A DNA stretch of 64,000 nucleotides from Pseudomonas fluorescens (lineage in GTDB: Bacteria > Pseudomonadota > Gammaproteobacteria > Pseudomonadales > Pseudomonadaceae), in the NCBI GenBank assembly GCA_902825215.1, contig LR782234.1, positions 186,001 through 250,000 of the forward strand, in the 5' to 3' direction. Shown in pieces: positions 9,272 through 18,339 of this stretch. Under the pieces are notes generated by a model. The model did not search any database. It saw only the letters and a program-made list of their open reading frames with translations, and was not told the DNA's origin. Each line of letters starts with the position of its first letter. Position 1 is the first letter of the stretch. Position numbers and translations under genes: made by a program.

Positions 9272-10483
9272 ATGATTGCCGTTGAATTACCCGCCGTACC
9301 GCGCGTGTTGATTGCCGAGGCCGATCCGTGGTCGCGCGATCTGCTCAAACAAGTGTTGCTGAACGTGCGTTGTGACGCGCGGCTGGATCTGTGTGCCGAT
9401 GGCCAGCAAGCGCTGTCGATGCTCACTGAAATCCCTTATGACCTGGCCATCGTCGATTGGGAATTGCCCGGCGTCGACGGTTTGAACGTGCTGCGCAGCG
9501 TGCGTCAGCGCAAGCGCAACCCGCCGCTGCCGTTCATTCTGATGAGCAGCCGCAACGACAGTGCCAGCGTGCGCGAAGCCATTCCGCTGGCGCCGACCGC
9601 GTACCTGACCAAACCCTTGAACATGGAAGGACTGACCGAGCGTCTGCAGGGTTTACTGCTCAACGCCGGGCAGGAGGTGTTCTGTGAAGTGCCGGCTCTG
9701 GCGCCGGGCATGACCCTCGCGGTGTTTCTTGAGCGGCGCCGTGAGCAAACCGACGGCGCGCCGTTGATGACCGATGTGCAAGTGGCGGTGAAGCGCAGCC
9801 TCAACCCCGATGGCCTCGACCTGAAGCTGCTCGAAGAAGAGATTCGCACCGACCCGCAGATCACGGCGGTGTTGATCGCTGCGGCCAACAGCGCCGCGCA
9901 GCACCATGGCGCGCCGGTGCAGACGCTGGCGCAAGCCCTGCATCGGCTCGGTACCGGACAGAGCATGAATCTGATTCTGGGCCTGGCGCTCAAGCGCAGT
10001 GCCCGGCTCAGCGATCCATGTCTGGCGGATTACGCCGAACGTTATTGGGGCTTGTCACTGCACACCGCTGAATATGCGCGCACGTTGGCGCGATTGCTCG
10101 ATCTGGATCAGGAACGCTGTTATTGCGCCGGCATGCTTCACCGCCTCGGCGATCTGGCGCTGCTGCGTTGTCTGCAAGAGTGGCAACAGGCGGGCGGGGC
10201 GCTGGACGAGCAGGAGGAAGTCGGCGAGGCGCTGGCGCAGTTCGGCGCGGCGTATGGTTCTGCGTTGCGTACACGCTGGCGCCTGCCTTTGGAATTGCGT
10301 GAACTGATCGCCTCGGTTTATCAGCTTGGCGGTGGGGTGTATTCCCGTGAGGCGCTGGTGATGAACATGGCGGCGCAAATGGCGCGGTTGACCGAGCATG
10401 AGGGTGTCGAGGAACTGGCGAAGAGCCGTACGGCACGATTGCTGAAGATTGGTTTGCCGGAATTGATGCGGATGCGTAAATAA
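9272..10483 (+). CDS. Response regulator with HDOD output domain
   Basis: A 403-residue two-domain protein. Residues 10-135 are a receiver domain with the acidic pocket EADPW, a phospho-acceptor Asp62 in AIVDWELPG and the conserved lysine in YLTKPL. Residues ~170-370 form an HDOD domain (EEIRTDPQITAVLIAAAN, ALHRLGTGQSMNLIL), a module related to HD phosphohydrolases that lacks catalytic metal residues and usually acts in signalling. The start ATG has AGGGAG seven bases upstream. No sensor kinase is adjacent, so it is an orphan regulator. Target and partner cannot be read from the sequence. Confidence 0.85.
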   Translation: MIAVELPAVPRVLIAEADPWSRDLLKQVLLNVRCDARLDLCADGQQALSMLTEIPYDLAIVDWELPGVDGLNVLRSVRQRKRNPPLPFILMSSRNDSASVREAIPLAPTAYLTKPLNMEGLTERLQGLLLNAGQEVFCEVPALAPGMTLAVFLERRREQTDGAPLMTDVQVAVKRSLNPDGLDLKLLEEEIRTDPQITAVLIAAANSAAQHHGAPVQTLAQALHRLGTGQSMNLILGLALKRSARLSDPCLADYAERYWGLSLHTAEYARTLARLLDLDQERCYCAGMLHRLGDLALLRCLQEWQQAGGALDEQEEVGEALAQFGAAYGSALRTRWRLPLELRELIASVYQLGGGVYSREALVMNMAAQMARLTEHEGVEELAKSRTARLLKIGLPELMRMRK

Positions 10484-10501
10484 CCGGCTTACACAAACCC
10501 T

Positions 10502-10590
10502 TGTAGGGGTGAGCCTGCTCGCGATAGCGGAATGTCAGTTATTAAAGTTTCGTCTGACACTCCGCTATCGCGAGCAGGCTCACTCCTACA
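10502..10590. repeat. REP-type inverted pair (GAGCCTGCTCGCGATAGCG)
   Basis: Two inverted copies of a 30-base unit, TGTAGGGGTGAGCCTGCTCGCG and its complement, separated by a short variable centre. It lies between the convergent HDOD regulator and the diguanylate cyclase. Confidence 0.9.
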
Positions 10591-10617
10591 GGGCAATGTG
10601 TTGAATATGAAACCGGG

Positions 10618-11607
10618 TCAGGCCGCAATGATGCGGTTTTTGCCCTGTCGTTTCGCCTCGTACATCGCCGCATCTGCGCGGGCGAACAGGTTGTCGAGGC
10701 TTTTGTCCTCGTCGGTCAGGCTGGTCAGCCCTTGGCTTACGGTGATGCCGAACGTCTGGCCGTCATGGCTGAATCGCAAACGCTGAATCTCCTGCTGCAA
10801 GCGTTCCGCCACTTGCATGGCCATCTCCGGCGCGCAACCGGGAAACACCGCGGCAAATTCCTCACCGCCAATTCGCCCGAACAGATCGCCACGGCGCAAT
10901 GAACTGCGTCCGCACTCGGCAATCCGTTGCAGCACATTGTCGCCTTCCGGGTGGCCGTAGCTGTCGTTGATCGCTTTGAAGTCATCGATATCCAGCAGCA
11001 GAAACGCCATCGGCGTACCGCGCAGGCGTGCTTCTTCGAATTCGCGGTTGGCGCATTCGAAGAAGTGTCGGCGGTTACTGCTTTGCGTCAGCACGTCGGT
11101 GGTCGCCAGACGTTGCAGCTCGGTTTCCATGTGCTTCTTGTCGGTGATGTCTTCGGCGATGCCGACGATGATCACCGGTTGGTCTGGATCGTCCTGGCGA
11201 TTGATGAAGCATTTGTCGCTGAGCCAGCGCACCTGGCCGTCGGCGGCGATGATTCTGTACTCGCGATCTTCCACTGCGCCCTTGTGCAGCACTTCAGCGA
11301 GGCTGCGCTCGGCGTAGTCGAGGTCGTCGGGGTAGATGCTGTCGCGCCACTGGTTGTAGTCACCGAGCAGCAGCCCGGCGGAGCGACCGAAAATCCGTTC
11401 GTAGGCGGGGCTGACGTACAGCACCTGACGGGTTTCCCAGTTGAATGCCCAGAGCACGGCATTGACGCTGACCAGCAAGGAGCTGAACAGCTGTTCGCGC
11501 TCGCTCAGGCGTGCGACCTCGCCTTGCGCATGCATCAGCGCCATCAGGGTTTGCGCGGCCTCGGGCCACTGCGGGACGGATGAGTCTTTTGGATTGTTGT
11601 TGACCAT
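10618..11607 (-). CDS. PAS-GGDEF diguanylate cyclase
   Basis: A 329-residue soluble protein. A PAS domain covers about residues 40-160 (VSPAYERIFGRSAG, DREYRIIAADGQVRWLSD, VGIAEDITDKKHME). A GGDEF domain follows with an intact GGEEF active site at 247-251 and the product-inhibition RxxD (RRGD, 238-241) five residues before it. It should make c-di-GMP and be feedback-controlled. The frame is open to 11712, but the desA terminator abuts that point, so the Met at 11607 is preferred; the ribosome site (TTTGAGA) is weak either way. The ligand of the PAS domain is unknown. Confidence 0.85.
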   Translation of the reverse strand: MVNNNPKDSSVPQWPEAAQTLMALMHAQGEVARLSEREQLFSSLLVSVNAVLWAFNWETRQVLYVSPAYERIFGRSAGLLLGDYNQWRDSIYPDDLDYAERSLAEVLHKGAVEDREYRIIAADGQVRWLSDKCFINRQDDPDQPVIIVGIAEDITDKKHMETELQRLATTDVLTQSSNRRHFFECANREFEEARLRGTPMAFLLLDIDDFKAINDSYGHPEGDNVLQRIAECGRSSLRRGDLFGRIGGEEFAAVFPGCAPEMAMQVAERLQQEIQRLRFSHDGQTFGITVSQGLTSLTDEDKSLDNLFARADAAMYEAKRQGKNRIIAA

Positions 11608-11710
11608 CGGCACAAATCTCAAAGGGCGTGCCGCGATTTCGACAGCGGCCACAATACAGCCCGCCGGGGTGGCGAAGTGTCTTTGAGATAGGTGATTTTC
11701 GGCGAAGTTC

Positions 11711-11742
11711 AAAACGGTGCACTCGCCTGGGCGAGTGCACCG
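11711..11742 (-). terminator. Rho-independent terminator after desA
   Basis: A perfect 13-bp stem, CGGTGCACTCGCC with GGCGAGTGCACCG, with a two-base centre. On the minus strand it is followed by TTTT, 10 bp beyond the desA stop. Confidence 0.8.
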
Positions 11743-11752
11743 ATCAACGGTC

Positions 11753-12937
11753 TCAGACGGCTGCAGGACGCAGCGAGTAGGTTTTCAACTGGTCGGCGAA
11801 TTCGCGCAGGGACTGAATGCCGCTGGCCTCGGCCTCGTGAATCCAGTCCTTGATGGCGGCGAGCATGTCGTGGCCATTGGAACTGGTCTTGAGCCAGATC
11901 TGTTGCAGGGCCAGACGCTTTTCGTAAATGACCTTCAACGCCTGGCTGTGCTCGAGCATGGTCTGGATGCGCAAGTGATGGCGGTCTTCCAGCAGGCTGG
12001 TCTCGCGCGACAGCAGGCGCTTGGCACGGTGGAACTGGTGGCGAACCGAATGATCGACCTTGGCCAGCTCCTGCTTGACCAGCGGACCGATCACCAGCTT
12101 GCGGTACTGGGCCATGATCTGGAAGCGGTTGTTGAGGATCGCCATGGCGGTGTCCATGTCCAGGCTGCCCTTGCCTTCGACCCGGTGCGCGATCGGCGCA
12201 ACGCGCTGAACCCTGGCCAGACCGAGGAAGCTGAAGACCTTGATCCACGCCCAGCCGAGGTCGAACTCCCACTTCTTCACCGACAGCTTGGCCGAATTGG
12301 GGTAGGTGTGATGATTGTTGTGCAGTTCTTCGCCGCCGATCAGGATGCCCCAAGGCACCAGATTGGTCGCCGCGTCGCGGCATTCGAAGTTGCGATAGCC
12401 GACCGCGTGGCCCAGACCGTTGATCACGCCGGCGGCCCACACCGGAATCCACATCATCTGGATCGCCCAGATGGTAATGCCGATGGTGCCGAACAGCAGC
12501 AGGTCGATAATGCCCATGATCGCCACGCCCAGCAGCGGGAAACGGCTGTAGAGGTTGCGCTCGATCCAGTCTTCCGGGCAGTTCTTGCCGTAGATGCGCA
12601 GGGTTTCCGGATTCTGCGCTTCGGCACGGTACAGCTCGGCGCCGGTGCGCAGCACCGTGGACAAGCCCTTGATTACCGGACTGTGCGGGTCATCTTCGGT
12701 TTCGCATTTGGCGTGGTGTTTGCGGTGGATGGCCGTCCATTCGCGGGTGTTCTGCGCCGTGGTCAGCCACAGCCAGAAGCGGAAAAAGTGTTTCAGACCG
12801 GCATTCAGCTCCAGTGAGCGATGCGCGGAATAACGGTGCAGATAGACCGTGACGGCAACAATCGTCACATGGGTCATCAGCAGGGTGACCGCGACCAGCG
12901 ACCAGGCCGACAAGCCAAGAAAACCTTCGTACCACAT
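11753..12937 (-). CDS. desA: Delta-9 phospholipid fatty acid desaturase DesA
   Basis: A 394-residue inner-membrane di-iron desaturase. The three histidine clusters are present: HRYSAH near residue 35, HRKHH near residue 70 and HNNHH near residue 210, with hydrophobic segments at both ends and between. In P. aeruginosa DesA introduces double bonds into acyl chains of existing phospholipids under aerobic conditions. The C-terminal ~130 residues form a long charged helical region without membrane segments. The gene is divergent from a PAS-GGDEF-EAL protein with 134 bp between them, the same arrangement as PA0286/PA0285, which supports the assignment. Confidence 0.88.
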   Translation of the reverse strand: MWYEGFLGLSAWSLVAVTLLMTHVTIVAVTVYLHRYSAHRSLELNAGLKHFFRFWLWLTTAQNTREWTAIHRKHHAKCETEDDPHSPVIKGLSTVLRTGAELYRAEAQNPETLRIYGKNCPEDWIERNLYSRFPLLGVAIMGIIDLLLFGTIGITIWAIQMMWIPVWAAGVINGLGHAVGYRNFECRDAATNLVPWGILIGGEELHNNHHTYPNSAKLSVKKWEFDLGWAWIKVFSFLGLARVQRVAPIAHRVEGKGSLDMDTAMAILNNRFQIMAQYRKLVIGPLVKQELAKVDHSVRHQFHRAKRLLSRETSLLEDRHHLRIQTMLEHSQALKVIYEKRLALQQIWLKTSSNGHDMLAAIKDWIHEAEASGIQSLREFADQLKTYSLRPAAV

Positions 12938-13071
12938 AGGCTATAGGGCCCTCGATAAAGATAAAAACAGCCGTTGCATTATCACCAAGCACACGGATAA
13001 AACCAGCCGCCCTTAAAGGAAAGCGTCGCTGGATGTTTCTTGACCTATAATTCCAACCTTTTTGTAGGGAC

Positions 13072-15036
13072 ATGGACAGCCGAATGCCTGCCACTCACCG
13101 CGATGCCTTGCGTGCAGCGCTGCTCTATCTCGTACTTGCCGTCGTCTGGCTGCAAGGTTCTGATCATTTATTAAACAATTTCTTCAATGACGCCGTCGAT
13201 ATCGCCCGATGGCAACTGATCAACGGTTACCTGTTCGCCGCGGTGAGTGCCGGGCTGATCTTTCTGGCGCGGGCGCGCCTGTACGGGTTTCTCGGCATCG
13301 GCGCCCGGTTGCGCGAGCGCCATGCCGATCGTGAGCGTTTGCGTCAGGCGGCAGCGGTGTTCGACTGCACCCGCGAAGGCGTGCTGGTCACCAATCATCA
13401 GGGCCTGATCGTCCACGTCAATCGCGCGTTCATGGCGATCACCGGTTATCAGCGCGAAGAAGTTATCGGCCAGCAGCCAAGCCTGTTCAAGTCCGGCCAT
13501 CATCCGCCGGGTTTCTATCAAGCCATGTTCGCCACGTTGCAGGCGCAGGGCGAATGGAGCGGGGAAATCTGGAACCGGCGCAAAAGCGGCGAAATTTATC
13601 CACAGTGGCAAACCATCCGCGTGATTCACGATGATCACGGCCGGCTCAGCCATTACGTCGCGGTGTTTTCCGACATCAGTGCGATCAAGCATTCCGAGGA
13701 GGAACTCAAACACCTCGCGCACCATGATCCGCTGACCGATCTGCCCAATCGCCTGTTGTTCAGCGACCGCACCGAGCAGGCGCTGGCCTCGGCGCAAATG
13801 CACAAGCGCGGTTGCGCGTTGCTGATGCTCGATCTCGATCACTTCAAAATGATCAATGACAGCCTCGGCCATAACGTGGGCGATCGCTTGCTCAAGGCCG
13901 TGGCGGCGCGTTTGCAGGGGGTGTGCGGTCCCGGCATTACCCTGGCGCGGCTCGGCGGCGACGAGTTCGCCGTGCTCGCAGAGAGTTGTCCACAACCGGT
14001 TCAGGCAGCGGCGCTGGCACAACGCATGCTCGATGCTTTCAAGGACGCGTTTCGCGTTGATGGCCACGAGTTGTTGATCAACGCCAGCATCGGCATCAGC
14101 CTGTTTCCCAGCGATGCCCTGAGCGCCGAGCAACTGCTGCGCAATGCCGACGCCGCGTTGTTCAAGGCCAAAAGCAGCGGGCGCAACGGGTACGCCTTGT
14201 ACACCGAAGAACTCACCGCGCATGCCCAACAACGCGTGGAGCTCGCCTTTGAATTGCGCCGTGCGCTGGAGCAACAGGAGCTGCGGGTTTATTACCAACC
14301 GGTGCATGACCTGCCAAGCGGCCGCCTGATCGGCGTAGAAGCCCTGGTGCGCTGGCAGCATCCGCAACGCGGTCTGGTCTCGCCCGCAGAATTCATCCCG
14401 ATTGCCGAGCGCACCGGGCTGATCGCCGAAATCGATGCCTGGGTCATGCAGCAGGCTTGCCGGCAGATGTGCCAGTGGCAGCAGGCCGGCCTGGTGCTGT
14501 CGTTCGTCGCGGTGAATGTGTCGTCGCGACTGTTTGCCCGGCGCGAGCTGTACCAGCAGGTGGCGCAGGTGCTGCACGACAGCGGGCTGGAACCGGCGTA
14601 TCTGGAACTTGAAGTGACCGAAAGTGCGGTCATGGAAGACCCGGAAGTCGCATTGGAGCAGATGCATCGTTTGCGTGAGCTGGGTATCCGCCTGGCGATC
14701 GATGACTTTGGCACCGGCTATTCATCGCTGTTGCGGCTCAAGCGTTTGCCGGTACAGAAACTCAAGATCGATCAAGGCTTCGTTGCCGGTTTGCCGTGGG
14801 ATGAGGATGACGTGGCGATTGTCCGGGTGATCATCGCACTGGCCCGCAGCATGGGCATGCAGGTGCACGCCGAGGGCATTGAGCAGGTTGAGCAGGCGAA
14901 ATTTCTGCTCGAACAGGAATGCGATCTGGGGCAAGGCTACTGGTTTGGCCGGCCGGTGCCGACGCAGGAGATTGAGCATTCCCTCGAAGTGGGTGGGAAG
15001 AGTGGTTTTTCTGGTTATATAAACATTCTTAAATAG
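13072..15036 (+). CDS. PAS-GGDEF-EAL membrane phosphodiesterase (PA0285/PipA-like)
   Basis: A 654-residue protein. Two N-terminal membrane segments (about 13-35 and 50-75) are followed by a PAS domain (~95-215), a GGDEF domain with GGDEF at 295-299 and an EAL domain. The GGDEF half has no RxxD inhibition site. The EAL half keeps EALVRW at 423-428, ELEVTES, IDDFGTGYSS and KIDQGFV, so c-di-GMP hydrolysis is expected. The start ATG follows TAGGGA; an in-frame ATG four codons later is the alternative. By domain layout and its neighbours desA and oscA it corresponds to P. aeruginosa PA0285 (PipA). Confidence 0.88.
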   Translation: MDSRMPATHRDALRAALLYLVLAVVWLQGSDHLLNNFFNDAVDIARWQLINGYLFAAVSAGLIFLARARLYGFLGIGARLRERHADRERLRQAAAVFDCTREGVLVTNHQGLIVHVNRAFMAITGYQREEVIGQQPSLFKSGHHPPGFYQAMFATLQAQGEWSGEIWNRRKSGEIYPQWQTIRVIHDDHGRLSHYVAVFSDISAIKHSEEELKHLAHHDPLTDLPNRLLFSDRTEQALASAQMHKRGCALLMLDLDHFKMINDSLGHNVGDRLLKAVAARLQGVCGPGITLARLGGDEFAVLAESCPQPVQAAALAQRMLDAFKDAFRVDGHELLINASIGISLFPSDALSAEQLLRNADAALFKAKSSGRNGYALYTEELTAHAQQRVELAFELRRALEQQELRVYYQPVHDLPSGRLIGVEALVRWQHPQRGLVSPAEFIPIAERTGLIAEIDAWVMQQACRQMCQWQQAGLVLSFVAVNVSSRLFARRELYQQVAQVLHDSGLEPAYLELEVTESAVMEDPEVALEQMHRLRELGIRLAIDDFGTGYSSLLRLKRLPVQKLKIDQGFVAGLPWDEDDVAIVRVIIALARSMGMQVHAEGIEQVEQAKFLLEQECDLGQGYWFGRPVPTQEIEHSLEVGGKSGFSGYINILK

Positions 15037-15049
15037 TCTTTTTAAGAAT
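15025..15049. promoter_or_regulatory. AT-rich inverted repeat before oscA
   Basis: ATTCTTAAA and TTTAAGAAT are perfect 9-bp arms with a seven-base centre, straddling the stop of the preceding gene. No T run follows, so it is a poor terminator. It lies ~85 bp before oscA and includes a TTTAAGAATAT element that resembles motifs before other sulfur genes here. A LysR-type (CysB) site is possible. Confidence 0.4.
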
Positions 15050-15131
15050 ATCCGTACCTCTCTTATATTGCTCCCACGCCGAACGCAGTGCCGCCCACTG
15101 CCAGGCATATCCCCTTCAAAGGAGCAGCACC

Positions 15132-15314
15132 ATGAGCGCATCCCTTCGCAGCGTTGACGGTCAGGACGAAAGCACGATCTTGCGGGAAATCCAGAGCGCG
15201 CTACGCGATCTGCGGTTTGGCGCGGTGGAAATCACTGTGCACAACGCCCAGGTCGTGCAGATCGAACGCAAAGAGAAATTCCGCTTGCAGCAACCCGGTA
15301 AGCAACCGGGCTGA
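15132..15314 (+). CDS. oscA: OscA, small sulfur-starvation protein
   Basis: A 60-residue protein of the DUF2292 type. It has a helical start (ESTILREIQSALRDLRFG) and the conserved core AVEITVHNAQVVQIERKEKFRL. Position directly upstream of sbp matches oscA of Pseudomonas, a gene linked to sulfur starvation response and chromate tolerance. AAGGAG lies 8 bases before the ATG. Its biochemical role is unknown; the short beta-hairpin-like core suggests ligand or protein binding. Confidence 0.88.
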   Translation: MSASLRSVDGQDESTILREIQSALRDLRFGAVEITVHNAQVVQIERKEKFRLQQPGKQPG

Positions 15315-15322
15315 AGATTGCA

Positions 15323-15370
15323 GCCTGCGCCAGCTCTTGCGGGGAGCTTCAGACAAGAGCTGGCGCAGGC
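15323..15370 (+). terminator. Long stem-loop between oscA and sbp
   Basis: A 17-bp perfect inverted repeat, GCCTGCGCCAGCTCTTG with CAAGAGCTGGCGCAGGC, around a 14-base loop, 8 bp after the oscA stop. No T tract follows. It may act as a partial or Rho-assisted terminator, or as an mRNA end stabiliser that separates oscA and sbp expression. Confidence 0.55.
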
Positions 15371-15445
15371 GGCGATCTTTGACCGGCAGCCGATTACCCA
15401 ATCCATAAGAAAAAGCCACCACCGAGAATTCCAGGAGCTTTCACC

Positions 15446-16459
15446 ATGTCGTCGATTCGCCGCTACGCTTTGGCCGCGCTGGCCAGTGCCGTGTTTGCCG
15501 GTTCCGCGGTTGCCAAGGATTACGAACTGCTCAACGTCTCGTATGACCCGACCCGCGAGCTGTATCAAGACTACAACGCCGAATTCATTAAGTTCTGGCA
15601 GCAAGACCACGCCGGCGACACCGTGAAGATCCAGCAATCCCACGGTGGTTCGGGCAAGCAGGCGCGTGCGGTAATTGATGGTCTGCGCGCCGACGTTGTG
15701 ACCCTGGCCCTGGCCGGCGACATCGACGAAGTGGCCAAGCTCGGCAAGAGCCTGCCCGCCGACTGGCAGAAGCGTCTGCCGGAAGCGAGCACGCCGTACA
15801 CCTCGACCATCGTCTTCCTGGTGCGCAAGGGCAACCCGAAAGGCATCAAGGACTGGGGCGATCTGGTCAAGAACGACGTCTCGGTGATCACGCCGAACCC
15901 GAAAACCTCCGGCGGTGCGCGCTGGAACTTCCTCGCGGCCTGGGCTTACGGCCTGAAAGCCAACGGCGGCGACGAAGCCAAGGCCAAGGAGTACGTACAA
16001 ACCCTGTTCAAGCACGTGCCGATTCTCGACACCGGCGCACGCGGCTCGACCATCACCTTCGTCAACAACGGCCAGGGCGACGTGCTGCTGGCGTGGGAAA
16101 ACGAAGCGTTCCTGGCGCTGAAAGAAGACGGCGGTGCCGACAAGTTCGACATCGTCGTGCCGTCGCTGTCGATCCTCGCCGAGCCGCCAGTAGCCGTGGT
16201 CGACAAAAATGCCGAGAAGAAGGGCAACGCGCAGATTGCCGAAGCCTATCTCAAGCACCTGTACAGCCCGGCCGGTCAGGAAATCGCGGCGAAGAATTTC
16301 TACCGTCCGCGTGACAAGGACGTCGCCGCCAAGTACGCCCAGCAGTTCCCGAAACTGGAGCTGGTGACCATCGACAAGGACTTCGGCGGCTGGAAATCCG
16401 CGCAGCCGAAATTCTTCAACGATGGCGGCGTGTTCGACCAGATTTATCAGGCGCAGTAA
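15446..16459 (+). CDS. sbp: Periplasmic sulfate-binding protein Sbp
   Basis: A 337-residue binding protein of the sulfate/thiosulfate ABC importer. A signal peptide covers residues 1-23 (ending GSAVA before [17 protein letters not shown]). Sulfate-pocket motifs [13 protein letters not shown] and [16 protein letters not shown] are present. TTCCAGGAG precedes the start. The cysTWA permease and ATPase genes follow, but a REP pair lies between sbp and cysT, which may let sbp mRNA accumulate above the rest. oscA lies just upstream. Confidence 0.95.
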   Translation: MSSIRRYALAALASAVFAGSAVAKDYELLNVSYDPTRELYQDYNAEFIKFWQQDHAGDTVKIQQSHGGSGKQARAVIDGLRADVVTLALAGDIDEVAKLGKSLPADWQKRLPEASTPYTSTIVFLVRKGNPKGIKDWGDLVKNDVSVITPNPKTSGGARWNFLAAWAYGLKANGGDEAKAKEYVQTLFKHVPILDTGARGSTITFVNNGQGDVLLAWENEAFLALKEDGGADKFDIVVPSLSILAEPPVAVVDKNAEKKGNAQIAEAYLKHLYSPAGQEIAAKNFYRPRDKDVAAKYAQQFPKLELVTIDKDFGGWKSAQPKFFNDGGVFDQIYQAQ

Positions 16460-16503
16460 TCTGACTTCAGCCACACATCAAGCCTGAAGCCAGGCGCGGA
16501 AAA

Positions 16504-16592
16504 TGTGGGAGCGAGCCTGCTCGCGAAAGCGCAGTGTCAGACGACCTGGAGTTGACTGATACTCCCTCTTCGCGAGCAGGCTCGCTCCCACA
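16504..16592. repeat. REP-type inverted pair between sbp and cysT
   Basis: TGTGGGAGCGAGCCTGCTCGCG is followed by its complement CGCGAGCAGGCTCGCTCCCACA about 45 bases later. It is positioned inside the sulfate transport gene cluster, where it could stabilise the upstream sbp message. Confidence 0.9.
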
Positions 16593-16632
16593 TTGGTGCG
16601 TTCAGCGGATCGCTTATTAACCAGGGACTTTT

Positions 16633-17451
16633 ATGTCGCGTCGTATCTCCCCCGTCATACCCGGCTTCGGGCTGACGCTGGGCTACACCTTGGTGTACCT
16701 CAGTCTGATTGTGCTTATCCCGCTGGCGGCGATGTTCGTCCACGCCGCGCAACTGACCTGGGATCAATTCTGGGCGATCATTTCTGCACCGCGGGTGCTG
16801 GCGGCGTTGAAGCTGAGCTTCGGCACCGCGCTGTGCGCGGCAATCATCAACGGCATCATCGGCACGTTGCTGGCCTGGGTGCTGGTGCGCTACACCTTCC
16901 CCGGGCGCAAGGTGATCGATGCGATGATCGATTTGCCCTTCGCCTTGCCTACGGCAGTGGCCGGTATCGCGTTGACCGCGCTGTATGCCCCGACCGGCCT
17001 GGTCGGTCAGTTCGCCACTGACCTGGGTTTCAAGATCGCCTACACGCCGTTGGGTATCACCCTGGCGCTGACCTTTGTGACTCTGCCGTTCGTGGTGCGC
17101 ACGGTGCAGCCGGTGCTGGCCGACATACCTCGCGAAGTCGAAGAAGCTGCCGCTTGCCTCGGTGCCAAACCGATCCAGGTGTTCCGCCATATTCTCGTAC
17201 CGGCGCTGCTGCCCGCATGGCTGACCGGTTTTGCCCTGGCGTTTGCCCGTGGCGTTGGCGAGTACGGTTCGGTGATTTTCATCGCCGGCAACATGCCGAT
17301 GAAAACCGAGATCCTGCCGCTGCTGATCATGGTCAAACTCGACCAGTACGATTACACCGGCGCCACGGCCATCGGCGTATTGATGCTGGTGGTTTCCTTT
17401 GTCCTGTTGCTGCTGATCAACCTGCTTCAGCGGCGCATCGAAACCCCATAA
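16633..17451 (+). CDS. cysT: Sulfate ABC transporter permease CysT
   Basis: A 272-residue inner-membrane permease with six hydrophobic segments. The ABC-permease EAA loop (EVEEAAACLGAKPIQVFRHILVPALLPA) is near residue 180. It forms the transmembrane heterodimer with CysW for import of sulfate and thiosulfate. A downstream gap of 12 bp with AAGGAGG leads to cysW. Confidence 0.95.
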   Translation: MSRRISPVIPGFGLTLGYTLVYLSLIVLIPLAAMFVHAAQLTWDQFWAIISAPRVLAALKLSFGTALCAAIINGIIGTLLAWVLVRYTFPGRKVIDAMIDLPFALPTAVAGIALTALYAPTGLVGQFATDLGFKIAYTPLGITLALTFVTLPFVVRTVQPVLADIPREVEEAAACLGAKPIQVFRHILVPALLPAWLTGFALAFARGVGEYGSVIFIAGNMPMKTEILPLLIMVKLDQYDYTGATAIGVLMLVVSFVLLLLINLLQRRIETP

Positions 17452-17463
17452 GGAGGCGCGCAC

Positions 17464-18336
17464 ATGTCCCAATCGTCTATTGCGGCCGCCTCGGCGGCCA
17501 ACGCTGCGCGGCGTGGCAGTGCCACCTCGCGCAGAATCTTGATCGGTCTTGGCTGGCTGATCTTTTTCCTGTTTCTACTGCTGCCGTTGTTCATCGTCGT
17601 ATCGCAGGGTTTGAAGAACGGCCTCGGTGCGTTTTTCACGGCGATCTTTGAGCCGGACGCTTTGTCGGCGCTGAAACTCACGGTGTTCGCGGTGCTGATC
17701 TCGGTGCCGCTGAACCTGGTATTCGGTGTCAGCGCCGCGTGGTGCGTGAGCAAATACTCGTTCCGTGGCAAGAGCATGCTGGTAACGCTGATTGACTTGC
17801 CGTTTTCGGTGTCGCCGGTGATCGCCGGTCTGGTCTACGTGTTGATGTTCGGCGCGCAGGGCCTGTTCGGGCCGTGGCTGCAGGATCATGACATCCAGAT
17901 CGTCTTCGCCCTGCCGGGCATCGTGCTGGCGACGATCTTCGTCACCGTGCCGTTCGTGGCCCGTGAGCTGATTCCGCTGATGCAGGAACAAGGCACCCAG
18001 GAAGAAGAAGCTGCGCGCCTGCTCGGCGCCAATGGCTGGCAGATGTTCTGGCACGTCACCGTGCCCAACATCAAATGGGGCCTGATCTATGGCGTGGTGC
18101 TGTGTACCGCGCGGGCCATGGGCGAGTTCGGTGCGGTGTCGGTGGTGTCCGGGCACATTCGCGGTGTGACCAACACCTTGCCGCTGCACGTCGAGATCCT
18201 CTACAACGAATACAACCACGTGGCCGCGTTCGCCGTGGCGAGCCTGTTGCTGATCCTGGCGCTCTTCATCCTGCTGCTCAAGCAGTGGAGCGAAAACCGT
18301 ATCAACCGCCTGCGCGCCAGCGCCGCGGAGGAATAA
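17464..18336 (+). CDS. cysW: Sulfate ABC transporter permease CysW
   Basis: A 290-residue permease that partners CysT. After a polar Ser/Ala-rich start of about 25 residues it has six membrane segments and an EAA loop ([28 protein letters not shown]) near residue 180. It ends 3 bp before cysA, indicating translational coupling. Confidence 0.95.
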   Translation: MSQSSIAAASAANAARRGSATSRRILIGLGWLIFFLFLLLPLFIVVSQGLKNGLGAFFTAIFEPDALSALKLTVFAVLISVPLNLVFGVSAAWCVSKYSFRGKSMLVTLIDLPFSVSPVIAGLVYVLMFGAQGLFGPWLQDHDIQIVFALPGIVLATIFVTVPFVARELIPLMQEQGTQEEEAARLLGANGWQMFWHVTVPNIKWGLIYGVVLCTARAMGEFGAVSVVSGHIRGVTNTLPLHVEILYNEYNHVAAFAVASLLLILALFILLLKQWSENRINRLRASAAEE

Positions 18337-18339
18337 TTC

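Noticed and set aside
13171..14667. A 498-codon minus-strand open frame
   Set aside because: It is antisense to the PAS-GGDEF-EAL gene, which has intact domains and a ribosome site. The predicted product has no recognisable domain.
15161..16474. A 437-codon minus-strand open frame
   Set aside because: It is antisense to oscA and sbp, both of which match known families throughout.
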